From CBDDEC01 sp965226785 (lineage in GTDB: Bacteria; Chloroflexota; Dehalococcoidia; UBA2979), in the NCBI GenBank assembly GCA_965226785.1, contig CBDDEC010000002.1:806001-870000 (forward strand): DNA of 64,000 nt, given 5' to 3'. The notes below the pieces were generated by a model. The model did no database searches. It saw only the letters and a program-made list of their open reading frames with translations, and had not been told where the DNA came from. Positions 34,748 through 43,946 of the stretch are shown piece by piece (position 1 is the stretch's first letter; every line of letters begins with the position of its first letter). The position numbers were made by a program, and so were the translations under genes.

Positions 34748-35941
34748 CTACTGGTGGAAGAAGCGCGACTCGTCGCAGAGGAGGCTCCGGCTCGGGTGAG
34801 ACAGCAGGAGTCGGACCTGCTCGGCGGGGAGCGGCGGGTAGTCGCGTTCGAAGTCGTCTGCGGCATCCTGTGGACGGACGGTTCCATTACGCATCGACGC
34901 CAGTCGAGCTTCGATCCTCGACAAATACGACGCGTGCGCTGAAGCGACCGCCGGGGGTGGCACCATTCGGTCCATGTCGCTCAAGTATTCGAGAAAAGGC
35001 TCTTCCATCTCCGCGATTGGATCGACCGCCCGACCGAGTGTCTGTAGGCGCCCGATCTGACCGAGTGCGTTCACTACGCCGCCTCCGAACAGCGTTCCGT
35101 CACGGCACATATCCTCCACGTACTCCCCGTAATCGCCTGCGGGCGACACCGGCGAGGGTCCACTCGACCCGCCTGTGGTCGCGTCTGTGGCACCAGTCTG
35201 CGGCGCTGGCGCGACCGAGCCACCGGAGCTCGCCGTTCCATCCCGCAGGTTCTCTGGTTCGAGGAACGACAGCCCGCTGGACTGGGGGATGGCCGTCATA
35301 GCTGCGAGGATCTGCAGTCTCAGGTCGTCAGGGACCGCTGGGTAGAGCGAACGGCTGAAGTCGATGCTTGAGAAGAGATCGACGCCCGAGAGTGCTGCGT
35401 TCAGCGCGTCCCGGATCGTCCTGATGTTCTCGATGTACGTCCGATGATTCGAGTCAAGGCGCGCGGGACGTTCGAGCGCGGACGGAAACGCGATGTACTC
35501 GTCGGTCCGCCGGATGCCGCTGTTGACGGCACCTAGTGGATCACTGCGACCGCCAGCACCAGTGACGTTTTGCAGGATGAAGTCGCGAAACTCCCCGGCC
35601 TCGCGGCACATCACCTCGACGTAGCCGAAGAGGTTGGGATCGATCGGCGTTGAGCCCGCACCGCTCGGTGCGGACGACTCTCCGTTGGCGGCGGGAGCGG
35701 ACGACTCTCCGTTGGCGGCAGGAGCGGACGACTCTCCGTTCGCGGCAGGAGCGGACGACTCTCCGTTGGCGGCGGGCGGCGACGACCCGTCGCCGCCTCC
35801 ACCGATCAGCGGTCCCGCGCTCGAAGCTGCTGGTGCCGGCTCAGGGTCTGAATCGAGGGAGGACTCGACGACCTGGAAGGCGATGACGCCGAGCAAGACG
35901 ATTACAAGCGCGGATAGTCCGACGATCGCGGGTGATCTCAT
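34748..35941 (-). CDS. Membrane-anchored protein with 9-residue repeats and two copies of the neighbour's domain
   Basis: 397 aa. A signal anchor (about 6-24, IVGLSALVIVLLGVIAFQVV) is followed by a linker with repeats of ESSAPAANG. Two domains then open with FGYVEVMCREAGEFRDFI and YGEYVEDMCRDGTLFGGG; each has an H-x-x-Y helix in the middle (NHRTYIENIRTIRDALN, AHASYLSRIEARLASM), and the second ends LLCDESRFFHQ. They resemble the lipoprotein gene upstream in organisation, suggesting duplication of one extracytoplasmic domain. Not recognised as any named family. It is transcribed before the lipoprotein gene on the same strand. Confidence 0.72.
   Translation of the reverse strand: MRSPAIVGLSALVIVLLGVIAFQVVESSLDSDPEPAPAASSAGPLIGGGGDGSSPPAANGESSAPAANGESSAPAANGESSAPAANGESSAPSGAGSTPIDPNLFGYVEVMCREAGEFRDFILQNVTGAGGRSDPLGAVNSGIRRTDEYIAFPSALERPARLDSNHRTYIENIRTIRDALNAALSGVDLFSSIDFSRSLYPAVPDDLRLQILAAMTAIPQSSGLSFLEPENLRDGTASSGGSVAPAPQTGATDATTGGSSGPSPVSPAGDYGEYVEDMCRDGTLFGGGVVNALGQIGRLQTLGRAVDPIAEMEEPFLEYLSDMDRMVPPPAVASAHASYLSRIEARLASMRNGTVRPQDAADDFERDYPPLPAEQVRLLLSHPSRSLLCDESRFFHQ
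35670..35777. repeat. Four tandem 27-bp repeats (coding)
   Basis: Units start at 35670, 35697, 35724 and 35751 with the core GCGGACGACTCTCCGTTGGC; they differ at a few bases. They encode the ESSAPAANG linker repeats of the 397-aa membrane protein. Confidence 0.9.
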
Positions 35942-36024
35942 GATTTCAGACGCTTTCCAGATGCCGCTCAGGCCGCGGAGGCTACCAGAGGCACGCGCTG
36001 CGAAACTGGGCTAATCTGCGGCGC

Positions 36025-37296
36025 GTGACCGACGGCGCCCTGTCTCACATCCGTATCTGCGACTTCACCGGCCAGCTGGCCGGTGCTGGCGCGACGCGCT
36101 TCCTCGCGGCGTTCGGGGCCGAGGTCATTCGCATCGAGGATCCGGTACGCGAGGGGCGCTGGGACATCCTGCGCGGCAACCCGCCCTACAAGCCGGGGCA
36201 GGGCGGGCTCGACTTCGGGGGCGCGTTCAACAACCACAACGTCGAGAAGCTCGGCATCACGCTCAACCTCCGCACCGAACGAGGCAAGGAGTTGCTGCGC
36301 GAGCTGGTGAAGCGGTCGGACGTGGTGTCCGAGAACTTCGCGGCGGGTGTGCTCGAGCGGCTAGGGTTCGGATACGAAGATCTGAAGGCGCTGCGGTCCG
36401 ACATCATTTATGTCTCGAATTGTGGCTTCGGCCACTCGGGCCCGTATCGCGAGTACAAGACCTGGGGTCCGATCGTGCAGGCCGTGTCCGGCCTGACGTT
36501 CTCCTCGGGCCTGCCGGACCAGCCCTCGGCGGGGTGGGGCTACTCCTACATGGACCACACCGGCGCCTACATCATGGCGATCGCCCTGTTGGCCGCGCTG
36601 CACCATCGCGAGCGCACCGGCGAGGGCCAGTGGGTCGACCTCGCGTGCACCGAGGCGGGCGCGACGTTGAACGGGCCGGCGATGCTGGACTACACCGTCA
36701 ACGGTCGTCCGCTGCGTCGCGAGGGCTCACCGCACTCGAACCGCAGCGACTCCCCACCGATGGCCCCGCACGGCATCTACCCGGCCGCGCGCGGCGGGCA
36801 GTACGACCGTGCGGAGCACGCCCATGGCGACGCCTGGGTCGCTATCGCCTGCCGCCACGACGAGGACTGGCGCGCGCTCGGCGGCATCGTCGGCGAGGCC
36901 TGGACCGACGATGCACGTTTCGCCAGCGTCGAGGGCCGTAAGGCGAACGAGGATGACCTCGACGCGCTCGTGGCGGCCTGGGCCTCGACGCTCGATCCGT
37001 TCGAGAGCGCGGCGCGCCTGCAGGCGGTCGGGGTGCCGGCCACCGCGGTGCAGCGCCCGCAGGAGCGCGTGGACCACGATCCGAACACCGAGGCCTGGGG
37101 CCTCTGGCCGACGGTGCAGCAACGCTCGATGGGCGAGGTGCGCGTCGATGGTCTGCCGGTGCATTTCAGCGAGACCGACTGGCAACTCGAGGCGGGTGCG
37201 GGCGACCTCGGCGAGCACAACGACCTCGTCTACGGCCAACTGCTCGGCCTGAGCGCGGCGGAGATCGATGAGCTGCGCGAGGAGGGCGTGATTTGA
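36025..37296 (+). CDS. Family III (CaiB/BaiF) CoA-transferase, first of a pair
   Basis: 423 aa. Transfers CoA between carboxylic acids through an aspartyl-CoA anhydride. Family motifs: ICDFTGQLAGAGATRFLAAFGAEVIRIE, KLGITLNLRTERGKELL, FGHSGPYREYKTWGP and GEGQWVDLACTEA with Asp205 as probable catalytic residue. GTG start; a possible -10 box TAATCT lies 7 bases upstream, so the mRNA may be leaderless. The TTG start of the second CoA-transferase overlaps its stop, so both are translated together and may form a heteromer. Confidence 0.93.
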   Translation: MTDGALSHIRICDFTGQLAGAGATRFLAAFGAEVIRIEDPVREGRWDILRGNPPYKPGQGGLDFGGAFNNHNVEKLGITLNLRTERGKELLRELVKRSDVVSENFAAGVLERLGFGYEDLKALRSDIIYVSNCGFGHSGPYREYKTWGPIVQAVSGLTFSSGLPDQPSAGWGYSYMDHTGAYIMAIALLAALHHRERTGEGQWVDLACTEAGATLNGPAMLDYTVNGRPLRREGSPHSNRSDSPPMAPHGIYPAARGGQYDRAEHAHGDAWVAIACRHDEDWRALGGIVGEAWTDDARFASVEGRKANEDDLDALVAAWASTLDPFESAARLQAVGVPATAVQRPQERVDHDPNTEAWGLWPTVQQRSMGEVRVDGLPVHFSETDWQLEAGAGDLGEHNDLVYGQLLGLSAAEIDELREEGVI

Positions 37297-38603
37297 CCCT
37301 GGCCCGCCCCACCCCTGCCGTGCCGCTGGGCCTCCCGGGCGCCCTCGACGGGCTGCAAGTGATCGAGCTCTGCGACGAGCTCGGCGTCTACACCGGCAAG
37401 ATGCTGGCCGACATGGGCGCCGAGGTGATCAAGATCGAGACGCCCGAGGGCGACCCGACGCGGCGCTACCCACCCTTCGTCGACGACGTCGAGGATCCCG
37501 AGCGGAGCCTCTACTTCTGGCACTACAACACCAGCAAACGCGGCGTCACGCTCAACCTCGACAGCGAGGAGGGGCGCGGGCTGTTCCTCGACCTGATGCA
37601 CTCGGCGGACATGTTCATCGAGAGCACGGCGCCCGGCTGGCTCGCCTCCGTCGGGCTCGACTGGGACGACCTGCGCGCGCTCAACCCGGCGCTGATCATG
37701 GTCTCGATCACGCCGTTCGGCCGCAGTGGACCGCGCACCGAGGAGGCGGCGACCGACCTCACGATCCTCGCGGGAGCAGGACCGGCCTGGTCGTGCGGCT
37801 ACGACGATCACGCGCTGCCGCCCGTCCGCGGTGGCGGCAACCAGGGTTACCAGACGGCCGGTCACTTCGCGGTGATGTCCGCCCTGGTGGCGCTACTCCA
37901 CCGCGACGCCGGCGGCGCTGGTCAGCACATTGATGTCAACGCGCACGCCGCGAGCAACGTGACGACCGAAGCGGGGAGCTACACGTGGCTCGTCGCGCAG
38001 GACACGGTGCAGCGCCAGACAGGGCGGCACGCGGGTGTGAACCCCTCGACGCCGTCGCAGGTGCAGTGCGCGGACGGTCGGTGGGTGAACTCGGGCGTGC
38101 CGCCGCGCCGGCCGGAGACGTTCGCCGCGATGCACGAATGGATGGGGCAGCTCGAACTGCTCGAGGAGTTCCCGCTGGCGCCGTTGCTGGAGGCGGGCGC
38201 CGAGCTCGACCAGATCAACCTCGCGGAGTTGCGCACGAACGACGCGTTACGCGAGATCTTCAGCGCCGGCCGTGACGCGCTCAACTTCGTCGCTTCGCGG
38301 GTGAGCGCGTTCGACTTCTTCTCCGGCGCGCAGGAACGCGGCATCCAGGTCGGCATCATCTACTCGCCCGAAGAGGTCCTCGAGGACCCGCACTTCATCG
38401 AACGCGGGTTCCCCACGCCCGTCGAACACACCGCGCTCGACCGCACGGTGACGTACCCGGGCGCCCCCTATCGCTTCGAGAAGTCGCCGTGGCGCATCTC
38501 GCGCCCCGCCCCCCAGCTCGGCGAGCACAACGCCGAGGTCTACGCCGCGATCGGCGTGGGCCCCAACCGCCTCGAACGGTTGCGGAGCGAGGGCGTGATC
38601 TAG
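37293..38603 (+). CDS. Family III (CaiB/BaiF) CoA-transferase, second of a pair
   Basis: 436 aa, TTG start overlapping the previous stop (TTGA). Motifs: LQVIELCDELGVYTGKMLADMGAEVIKIE, RGVTLNLDSEEGRGLFL-type helix (GVTLNLDSEEGRGLFLDL), TPFGRSGPRTEEAATDL and GAGQHIDVNAHAA with Asp214 at the catalytic position. An adjacent pair of distinct CaiB-type subunits suggests a dedicated acyl-CoA activation step, for example of an itaconate-, mesaconate- or bile-acid-like substrate; the identity is unknown. It converges with the LLM gene. Confidence 0.93.
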   Translation: MTLARPTPAVPLGLPGALDGLQVIELCDELGVYTGKMLADMGAEVIKIETPEGDPTRRYPPFVDDVEDPERSLYFWHYNTSKRGVTLNLDSEEGRGLFLDLMHSADMFIESTAPGWLASVGLDWDDLRALNPALIMVSITPFGRSGPRTEEAATDLTILAGAGPAWSCGYDDHALPPVRGGGNQGYQTAGHFAVMSALVALLHRDAGGAGQHIDVNAHAASNVTTEAGSYTWLVAQDTVQRQTGRHAGVNPSTPSQVQCADGRWVNSGVPPRRPETFAAMHEWMGQLELLEEFPLAPLLEAGAELDQINLAELRTNDALREIFSAGRDALNFVASRVSAFDFFSGAQERGIQVGIIYSPEEVLEDPHFIERGFPTPVEHTALDRTVTYPGAPYRFEKSPWRISRPAPQLGEHNAEVYAAIGVGPNRLERLRSEGVI

Positions 38604-39548
38604 TCGGAGGCCGTGGCGGCCTCTGGTACGCCGTGAACCACCGGGATCACCTCAGCGATCAGGCGACGAGTCTGCTCGATCACGTCCGCGCCCGACGTGG
38701 CGATGGGGCGCGCGACGTACTTGGAGACGCCCGCGTCGTGGTAAGCGGCGATGCTCTCGAGGATGTGGGCGGCGTCGCCGACGGCCATGTAGCCCTCGGG
38801 CGCGTCGATCTCCGGGAAGCGAGCCATCGAGGCGGCGGTGCGCTGCACGATCGGCTCGTCCCAATCGCCGAAACGGAAGGTGAAGCTCGCGCCATAGTGA
38901 TCGTCGTCGATGGTGCGCCCGGCCTCGGCCGCGGCCGCGCGGATCGCGGCGACGACGGGCGCGACGCGGTTCGGGGTGGCGATGCCGCTCAGCCAGCCGC
39001 TCCCCAGCTCCGCCGTGCGGCGGATCGCAGCCTTCGAAGAGCCGCCGATCCAGAGCGGCAGCGGCTGGCGCACCGGCAGTGGCGAGATCTGCGCGTCTTC
39101 GTAGCGGAAGAACTCGCCCTCGTACGTCACGACTTCGCCGGGCCCAGAGGCGGGTCATGATCTCGAGCATCTCGTCCGAGAGCCGCCCGCGGCCTGCCGA
39201 GCTGCGGCCGGTCGCGGCCCACTCCGGCGCGCGGTTGCCGCCGACGCCGAAGGCGGGCAGCAGGCGGCCGTCGCTCATGAAGTCGATGGTGGCGCACTCC
39301 TTCGCGAGCACCAGCGGATCGCGCGCCGGGAGCACCACGACGTTCATGCCGAACTGGATGCGCTCGGTGCGCCCGGCGACGGCGGCCATCACGGTCATCG
39401 GCTCCAGCATCGGCTGCGCGGAGACGAGGCGGTCCGTGATCCAGATCGAGTCGACGTCGCCCTCCTCGCAGAGGTCGACCCACTGCCAGAACTGTGACAT
39501 CGAATCGAACGGAAACCCGACGAGGCCGATCCCGACTTTCTCGCTCAT
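38600..39548 (-). pseudogene. LLM class oxidoreductase, single-base frameshift
   Basis: A complete F420/FMN LLM enzyme (about 315 aa) if one extra base is removed. The first part reads VGIGLVGFPFDSMSQFW, FGMNVVVLPARDPLVLAKE and DEMLEIMTRLW; the second, in another frame, reads TYEGEFFRYEDAQISPLPV, PLPLWIGGSSKAAIRRTAEL and continues to the stop at 38600. Removing one base in GGGCCC (39140-39145) joins them as LWPGEVVTYEGEFF. Because the flanks are fully conserved this may be a sequencing error. It ends the BKACE-HAD-Rid operon. Confidence 0.82.
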
Positions 39549-39551
39549 GCG

Positions 39552-39974
39552 TCAGCCCTCCGCCTCGTCGCCATCACCGTCGCCCACGATGACCGCATCC
39601 AGCTCGATTTCGACCAGCCACTCCTCGTTCACGAAGCGACTTACCTCGACGATGGTATCGACTGGCAGTACACGCCCGCCGAAGACCGCCTTGCGCACCT
39701 CCGCCACCGCCGCGAAGTCCTCGATGCGCGTCAGCATCGTGCGGGTGCGCACCACATCATCGAGGCTCGCGCCCGCACGTTCGAGGGCGGTCGCGACGAT
39801 CTGGTAGCAGCGTTGCGCCTGCGCTGCCGCGTCGGCGATGCCGACGGTCTCGCCGTCATCGCCGATCGGGGCGGTGCCACCGACGGCGACGTAGGGACCG
39901 ACGCGCACGGCGCGCGCGAATCCGAGGCGCTCCTCGAACGGTCCGCCCAGTAGCACCTCGCGTCGGTCGGTCAC
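39552..39974 (-). CDS. RidA/YjgF/YER057c-family protein
   Basis: 140 aa. GFARAVRVGPYVAVGGTAPI, AAAQAQRCYQIVATALERAG, VRTRTMLTRIEDF and NEEWLVEIELDAVI are typical of the Rid fold. The canonical RidA arginine (PAR-x-x-VEV) is replaced: LPVDTIVEVSRF has Asp there, so it is probably one of the Rid subfamilies without proven imine deaminase activity. GTG start overlapping the HAD stop (GTGA). It lies 3 bp from the LLM gene. Confidence 0.85.
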   Translation of the reverse strand: MTDRREVLLGGPFEERLGFARAVRVGPYVAVGGTAPIGDDGETVGIADAAAQAQRCYQIVATALERAGASLDDVVRTRTMLTRIEDFAAVAEVRKAVFGGRVLPVDTIVEVSRFVNEEWLVEIELDAVIVGDGDGDEAEG

Positions 39975-40654
39975 GCCGCGCCTCCGAGGATGGCGTTGGC
40001 GACTCGCGGCGTGTCGCTGAGGTCGGCGAACGTCGCCGCTGCGCCCGCGGCGGCGAGCTCCGCCTCGCTGTGGCGCCCGGTCGCGATGCCGATCGCTCGG
40101 ACGGCGTTGGCCTGCGCGGCGATGACGTCGAGTTCAGTGTCGCCGACGAGGACGGAGTGTCCTGCCTCGCCGTGCGCCAGATCTTCGAGCGCCGCGGCGA
40201 CGACACCTTCGCGGCCGGGCCCATCCTCGCCGAACCCGCCGCACAGCGGATCGAAGAAGCCCTCGAGGTCGGCGGCGCGGAGCTTGAGCGCCGCGTTCGC
40301 GCGCAGGTTGCCGGTGGCGACGCCGAGCGTGACGCCCTCGGTCGCCGCGAGATGGTCGAGGAGCGCCCGCGCGCCGGGCAGCGGCTGCGCGCCGTGGAGC
40401 GCAAGCGCAGCATCGAGGCGGGCGTGGTAGCTCTCGGCGTAGCGCAGCATGACGGCCTCCGGCGGCTCACCCGCAGCCTCGGCGAGCTGGGCGACGACCC
40501 AGACATCGGAGCGCCCGGTCGGGTCGAGCGCGTGGAGAACCGCGTCGTCGGTGAACGTCGCGATCACGTCGCGCAAGACCTCCCGGTCGGCCGCGAAGTT
40601 CAGCAGCGTCCAGTCGATGTCGAAGAGGACGAGCGTCCGAGGCGGCGGTGCCAC
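39971..40654 (-). CDS. HAD-superfamily hydrolase (phosphoglycolate phosphatase-like)
   Basis: 227 aa. LVLFDIDWTLLNF carries Asp12 and Asp14 of the catalytic DxD, with Trp in place of the usual Gly. GVATGNLRANAALKLRA is motif II/III, and HSVLVGDTELDVIAAQANAV motif IV. A helical cap spans about residues 18-95. GTG start. It sits 12 bp after the BKACE gene and overlaps the Rid gene, so it belongs to the same operon. Substrate unknown. Confidence 0.88.
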   Translation of the reverse strand: MAPPPRTLVLFDIDWTLLNFAADREVLRDVIATFTDDAVLHALDPTGRSDVWVVAQLAEAAGEPPEAVMLRYAESYHARLDAALALHGAQPLPGARALLDHLAATEGVTLGVATGNLRANAALKLRAADLEGFFDPLCGGFGEDGPGREGVVAAALEDLAHGEAGHSVLVGDTELDVIAAQANAVRAIGIATGRHSEAELAAAGAAATFADLSDTPRVANAILGGAA

Positions 40655-40666
40655 GCCGGTCCTCGC

Positions 40667-41587
40667 TCAGCTCGCCGCTGGAACGATCGGGTACTGCGGC
40701 AGGCCGAGGATCTCGGCGGTCTGGTCGGCACTGGCAATCGGACGCCCGAGGTCGCGCGCGACCTCGACGGCCTCCTCGATCAGCTCGACGTTGGTCGGTG
40801 TGCGGGGACCACCGAAGGGCTCGAGGCCGACCTGGACGTGGCCGCCGCGCTCCATGGCGGCGCGGGCGAGCCCGCAGCCGACAACATCGCCGCCGCCGTG
40901 CGCTGACACGAGCCACGGGAGGCCCGTGCCCTCCAGCATCGCGAGGTAGGCCTCGAGGCTGGTCACCGTCGGCGGTAAGCCGAAGGAGAACTCGCCGGAA
41001 CCGAAGTAGAGCTTGACCATCGCGCCCGGCGGCGGCGCGCGGACGCGGTGGTAGGCAAGCACCACGCGCAGGAACCCCGGCTCGAAGATCGAGAGGCTCA
41101 CCCCAACGCCGAGGTCGCGGCAGGTGTCCATCATGTAGCGGGCGTCGGCGTAGGTGTTCTGGTAGGTGATGTCGACCGCGCGCGGCACTCCGTCCGCGTC
41201 GAGCCCGCCCATGTTGGTCGACCCGGGGTCGCAGAGGCCCATGCCGAGGACGTTCGCGGCGGCTAGCGCAGTGATGTGGCCGTAGCGCTCCTCGACGTTC
41301 GTGTGCGCGCCACCGCTGGCCATCGTCGGGTAGAGAATGGCGTTCGGCCGCTCCGCTAGCACGGCGCGCCATGCCTCCTCGTACGGCGCGGGGTCATGTG
41401 CGCCGCTGCCGCCGATCACCGGGTCGCCCGTGTGGTTGTGGATGATGGTCGCACCGGCGCCGAAGCACGCGATCTCGTCCGCGGCGACCTCGGCGGGCGT
41501 GAGCGGCACGTGTGGCTGCTGCTCGCGGCGCTTCCCGCCGTTGACCGCGACCTCGATGATGACCGGCTGTCCGCTGACGTCGTTCAT
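40667..41587 (-). CDS. BKACE-family (DUF849) beta-keto acid cleavage enzyme
   Basis: 306 aa from ATG 41587. BKACE enzymes cleave a beta-keto acid with acetyl-CoA to acetoacetate and a new CoA ester, using zinc. Visible motifs: IIEVAVNGGKRREQQPHVPLTPAEVAAD, ATIIHNHTGDP with His50 and His52, MGLCDPGSTNMGG, KLYFGSGEFSFGLPPT and WLVSAHGGGDVVGCGLARAA, VQVGLEPFGGPRTPTNVELI. The first gene of a four-gene operon with HAD, Rid and LLM genes; close to two CoA-transferases. Together they suggest degradation of a carboxylic acid, inferred from context. Confidence 0.92.
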   Translation of the reverse strand: MNDVSGQPVIIEVAVNGGKRREQQPHVPLTPAEVAADEIACFGAGATIIHNHTGDPVIGGSGAHDPAPYEEAWRAVLAERPNAILYPTMASGGAHTNVEERYGHITALAAANVLGMGLCDPGSTNMGGLDADGVPRAVDITYQNTYADARYMMDTCRDLGVGVSLSIFEPGFLRVVLAYHRVRAPPPGAMVKLYFGSGEFSFGLPPTVTSLEAYLAMLEGTGLPWLVSAHGGGDVVGCGLARAAMERGGHVQVGLEPFGGPRTPTNVELIEEAVEVARDLGRPIASADQTAEILGLPQYPIVPAAS

Positions 41588-41654
41588 GCCGCGGACGGTA
41601 GCGCGGCGCTCCTCGCGATGCGAGCGACGTCGAGGGTGAGCGGCCCCTATTCGG

Positions 41655-42899
41655 CTAGGGAACGAACAACTCCGCGTCGGGGAAGGCGCCGATGTAGGCG
41701 AACCAGAACGTGCTGCGCGTCGCTGGCAGCGCCAGCTGCGTTCCGGCCAGCTCGCCCTCGGACGCCCGACCGTCGAGGCCCCAGCGACTGTCGGTCTCAA
41801 CGTCGCGGATGCCTTCGGCGTCCCGTTCGAAGGTCAGCTCGCGCCCGCCCGCCTCGGCGAAGTAGGCGACACCGCCATTGCCCGCGGCATCGGCGAAGAG
41901 GGCGATCGGCCGGTCGCCGACGCGATCGTTGATGACGCGGTCGCCGAGGAGCTCGACGCCGTAGACCCGACGCTCGCCCGCGACCTCGACGGCCACCACG
42001 CGGGTCGCGGGGCTCAGCCGATTGTCCTGTCCGAGGTGGGTCGTCGGGAACGATGAGTGCAGGTCGTTGAGCCGGTTGGGGAGCGTGACGAACGGGTCGC
42101 GCCGGTAGTTGATGGGGAAGCCCGTGGCCTCGGACAGCACGAGCGTGTCCGGGTGGAGCTCCAGCCAGCGCGCCCAGGACATGGTCTGCGAAGGAAGCAC
42201 GGCGAGCTCCGCGCCCGCCAGCGTGCCGACAATGGCGCGCCCGGGCACCTGCCACCAGTAGCTGTTGGTCTGCCAGTCGAACATCACGAGGTCGCTTTCG
42301 TAGAGCGCGCTCGTGTTGCCGAAGATCAGCGTCTCCTCACCCAGCCGCCGGTCGAAGACCACGCCCGAGCGGCAGAGCGGGCAGTAGGAGACCAGCACAG
42401 GGATCCCCGCCAACTCGTCGTTCACGACCTCGTGGAAGTTCAGGATCTTGTGGGGGTAGGCGTAGGCCTGCCCCGCCTCGTCGACGTACGTCAGCACGAG
42501 GTCGTTCGGGTCGAGCCAGTCGCCGCCCTCGACGCCGTCGTAGTCGGGGAAGAACAGCGGCGCGATGGCATCGCGCAGCCGATCGATCAGGCTCGTGCTC
42601 GCATCGTCGAGTCGCACCGTTCCGCCGTTGAAGGTGTCGAAGAAGACCTGGTCGAGTGGCACGGTGTGCCGCTCGCGATCGAGTGGAGGCAAGATGAGCC
42701 CGGCGGGACCAACCACCTCGGCCGGGTCGGCGTCCGAACCGATCGGCGAGGAGAAGGCGCCGTCGCCAGCGCTGCCGGCGCTATTGGCCGGCGTCGGATC
42801 GCCGTCGCCGCCTCCGCAGGCGGCCAGGAGCAGCGCAGCGGCGATCAGCGTTCCGGCGAGGGGTCGGAGCAGCGCGCCGCGCGCGGTTTGGAGATCCAT
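41655..42899 (-). CDS. DUF3179-domain lipoprotein
   Basis: 414 aa. Signal peptide with lipobox LLLAAC (Cys28), then a Gly/Asp-rich linker. The DUF3179 domain spans about residues 90-410 with YPHKILNFHEVVND, VLVSYCPLCRSGVVFDR (paired Cys), LIFGNTSALYESDLVMFDWQ and WWQVPGRAIVGTLAGAEL. DUF3179 proteins are exported, and their function is unknown. It lies 82 bp after oppC on the same strand. In-family length. Confidence 0.92.
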   Translation of the reverse strand: MDLQTARGALLRPLAGTLIAAALLLAACGGGDGDPTPANSAGSAGDGAFSSPIGSDADPAEVVGPAGLILPPLDRERHTVPLDQVFFDTFNGGTVRLDDASTSLIDRLRDAIAPLFFPDYDGVEGGDWLDPNDLVLTYVDEAGQAYAYPHKILNFHEVVNDELAGIPVLVSYCPLCRSGVVFDRRLGEETLIFGNTSALYESDLVMFDWQTNSYWWQVPGRAIVGTLAGAELAVLPSQTMSWARWLELHPDTLVLSEATGFPINYRRDPFVTLPNRLNDLHSSFPTTHLGQDNRLSPATRVVAVEVAGERRVYGVELLGDRVINDRVGDRPIALFADAAGNGGVAYFAEAGGRELTFERDAEGIRDVETDSRWGLDGRASEGELAGTQLALPATRSTFWFAYIGAFPDAELFVP

Positions 42900-42981
42900 G
42901 CCTCGATGTTCGGCGCGTGCGGCCGCACGGACCGTAGCGACGGCTACGGTCGAAGCGGCCGGTGGTCACCTCAGACGGTGG

Positions 42982-43946
42982 CTAGTAGCGGGCGCTGCGC
43001 GGGTCGAGCGCGTCGCGCAGGCCGTCGCCGAAGAACTGGAAGGCGACGAACAGCACCGCGAGGATCGCCGTCGGGATGGCGAGCGCGGTCCACTGCAACG
43101 CGACGAAGTCGAAGTGCTCGTTGATCAGCACGCCCAGGCTTGGCGTCGGCGGTGGAACGCCGACGCCAATGAACGACAGTGTGGCCTCCGCGAAGATCGC
43201 GCGCGGCACCAGGAACGTCGCGTCGACGATCACGGGGCCCATCGCGTTCGGCAGCCAGTGCCGCGTGGCGATGCGCCGAGCGCCCTCGCGGCGGAGCTGT
43301 ACTCCATCTCCCGGATCGAGAGCAGTTGGCCGCGCACGATACGTGCGGTGGTCGGCCACGCGGTCAGGGAGATCGCCAGGAATAAGAGGAGGACGCCGGC
43401 ATCCATGCCGATCAGGCTCTTCTGTCCGAAGATCTCGTCCCCGAAGGCGGCGCGCAGCAGGATGATCAGCAGCAGGTCAGGGAACGCGTAGGCAATGTCC
43501 GTGGCCCGCATCAGCAGGTCGTCGAAGAACTTCGACCCGCTGGCGGCCATCGCTCCCACGGCGATGCCGATGAACGTGACGACGACGATGGCGAAGAAGG
43601 CGGCGGCCAGGGAGATGCGGAGGCCGATCACGGTGCGGCTGAAGATATCCCGTGCCAGGTGGTCTGTGCCGAAGAAGTGGCTGCCGCTCGGCGCCTCGAA
43701 CTTGCCGGTCTCGCGCGGGGTGAGCGGGTCACCGATGGCACCGGTCGACTCTGCCAGGAACTGCTCGTAGGGGTCATAGGGCGCGACCAGCTCAGCGAAG
43801 AGGGCGACCAGGACCAGCACGCCGATTACGCCAGCGGAGATCGTCGCCGCGCGATTGCGCTTCAGGCGCTTCCAGGCGTCCCAGACGAAACCGGTGCGCA
43901 CGTCGCGAAGCTCGAAGACCTCGACGCTATCGGCGCTGGCGGCCAT
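42982..43946 (-). pseudogene. Oligopeptide ABC transporter permease (OppC-like), frameshifted in the EAA loop
   Basis: Inner-membrane permease of the OppBC/DppBC family. The N-terminal frame runs from 43946: FVWDAWKRLKRNRAATISAG, FFGTDHLARDIFSRTVIGLR, then YAFPDLLLIILLRAAFGDEI and YSSAARALGAS. The rest, in another frame, starts RIATRHWLPNAMGPVIVDA and ends at 42982 with DGLRDALDPRSARY. At about 43260-43280 the EAA loop (AARALGxxxxRIxxRHxLPNA) appears to have lost around ten bases plus frame, since RI follows ALG too soon. This would break contact with the ATPase unless it is an assembly error. Its first Met overlaps the oppB stop. Confidence 0.85.

Noticed and set aside
35670..35777. CRISPR-like array
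   Set aside because: The repeats are contiguous without spacers and encode a peptide linker in frame.
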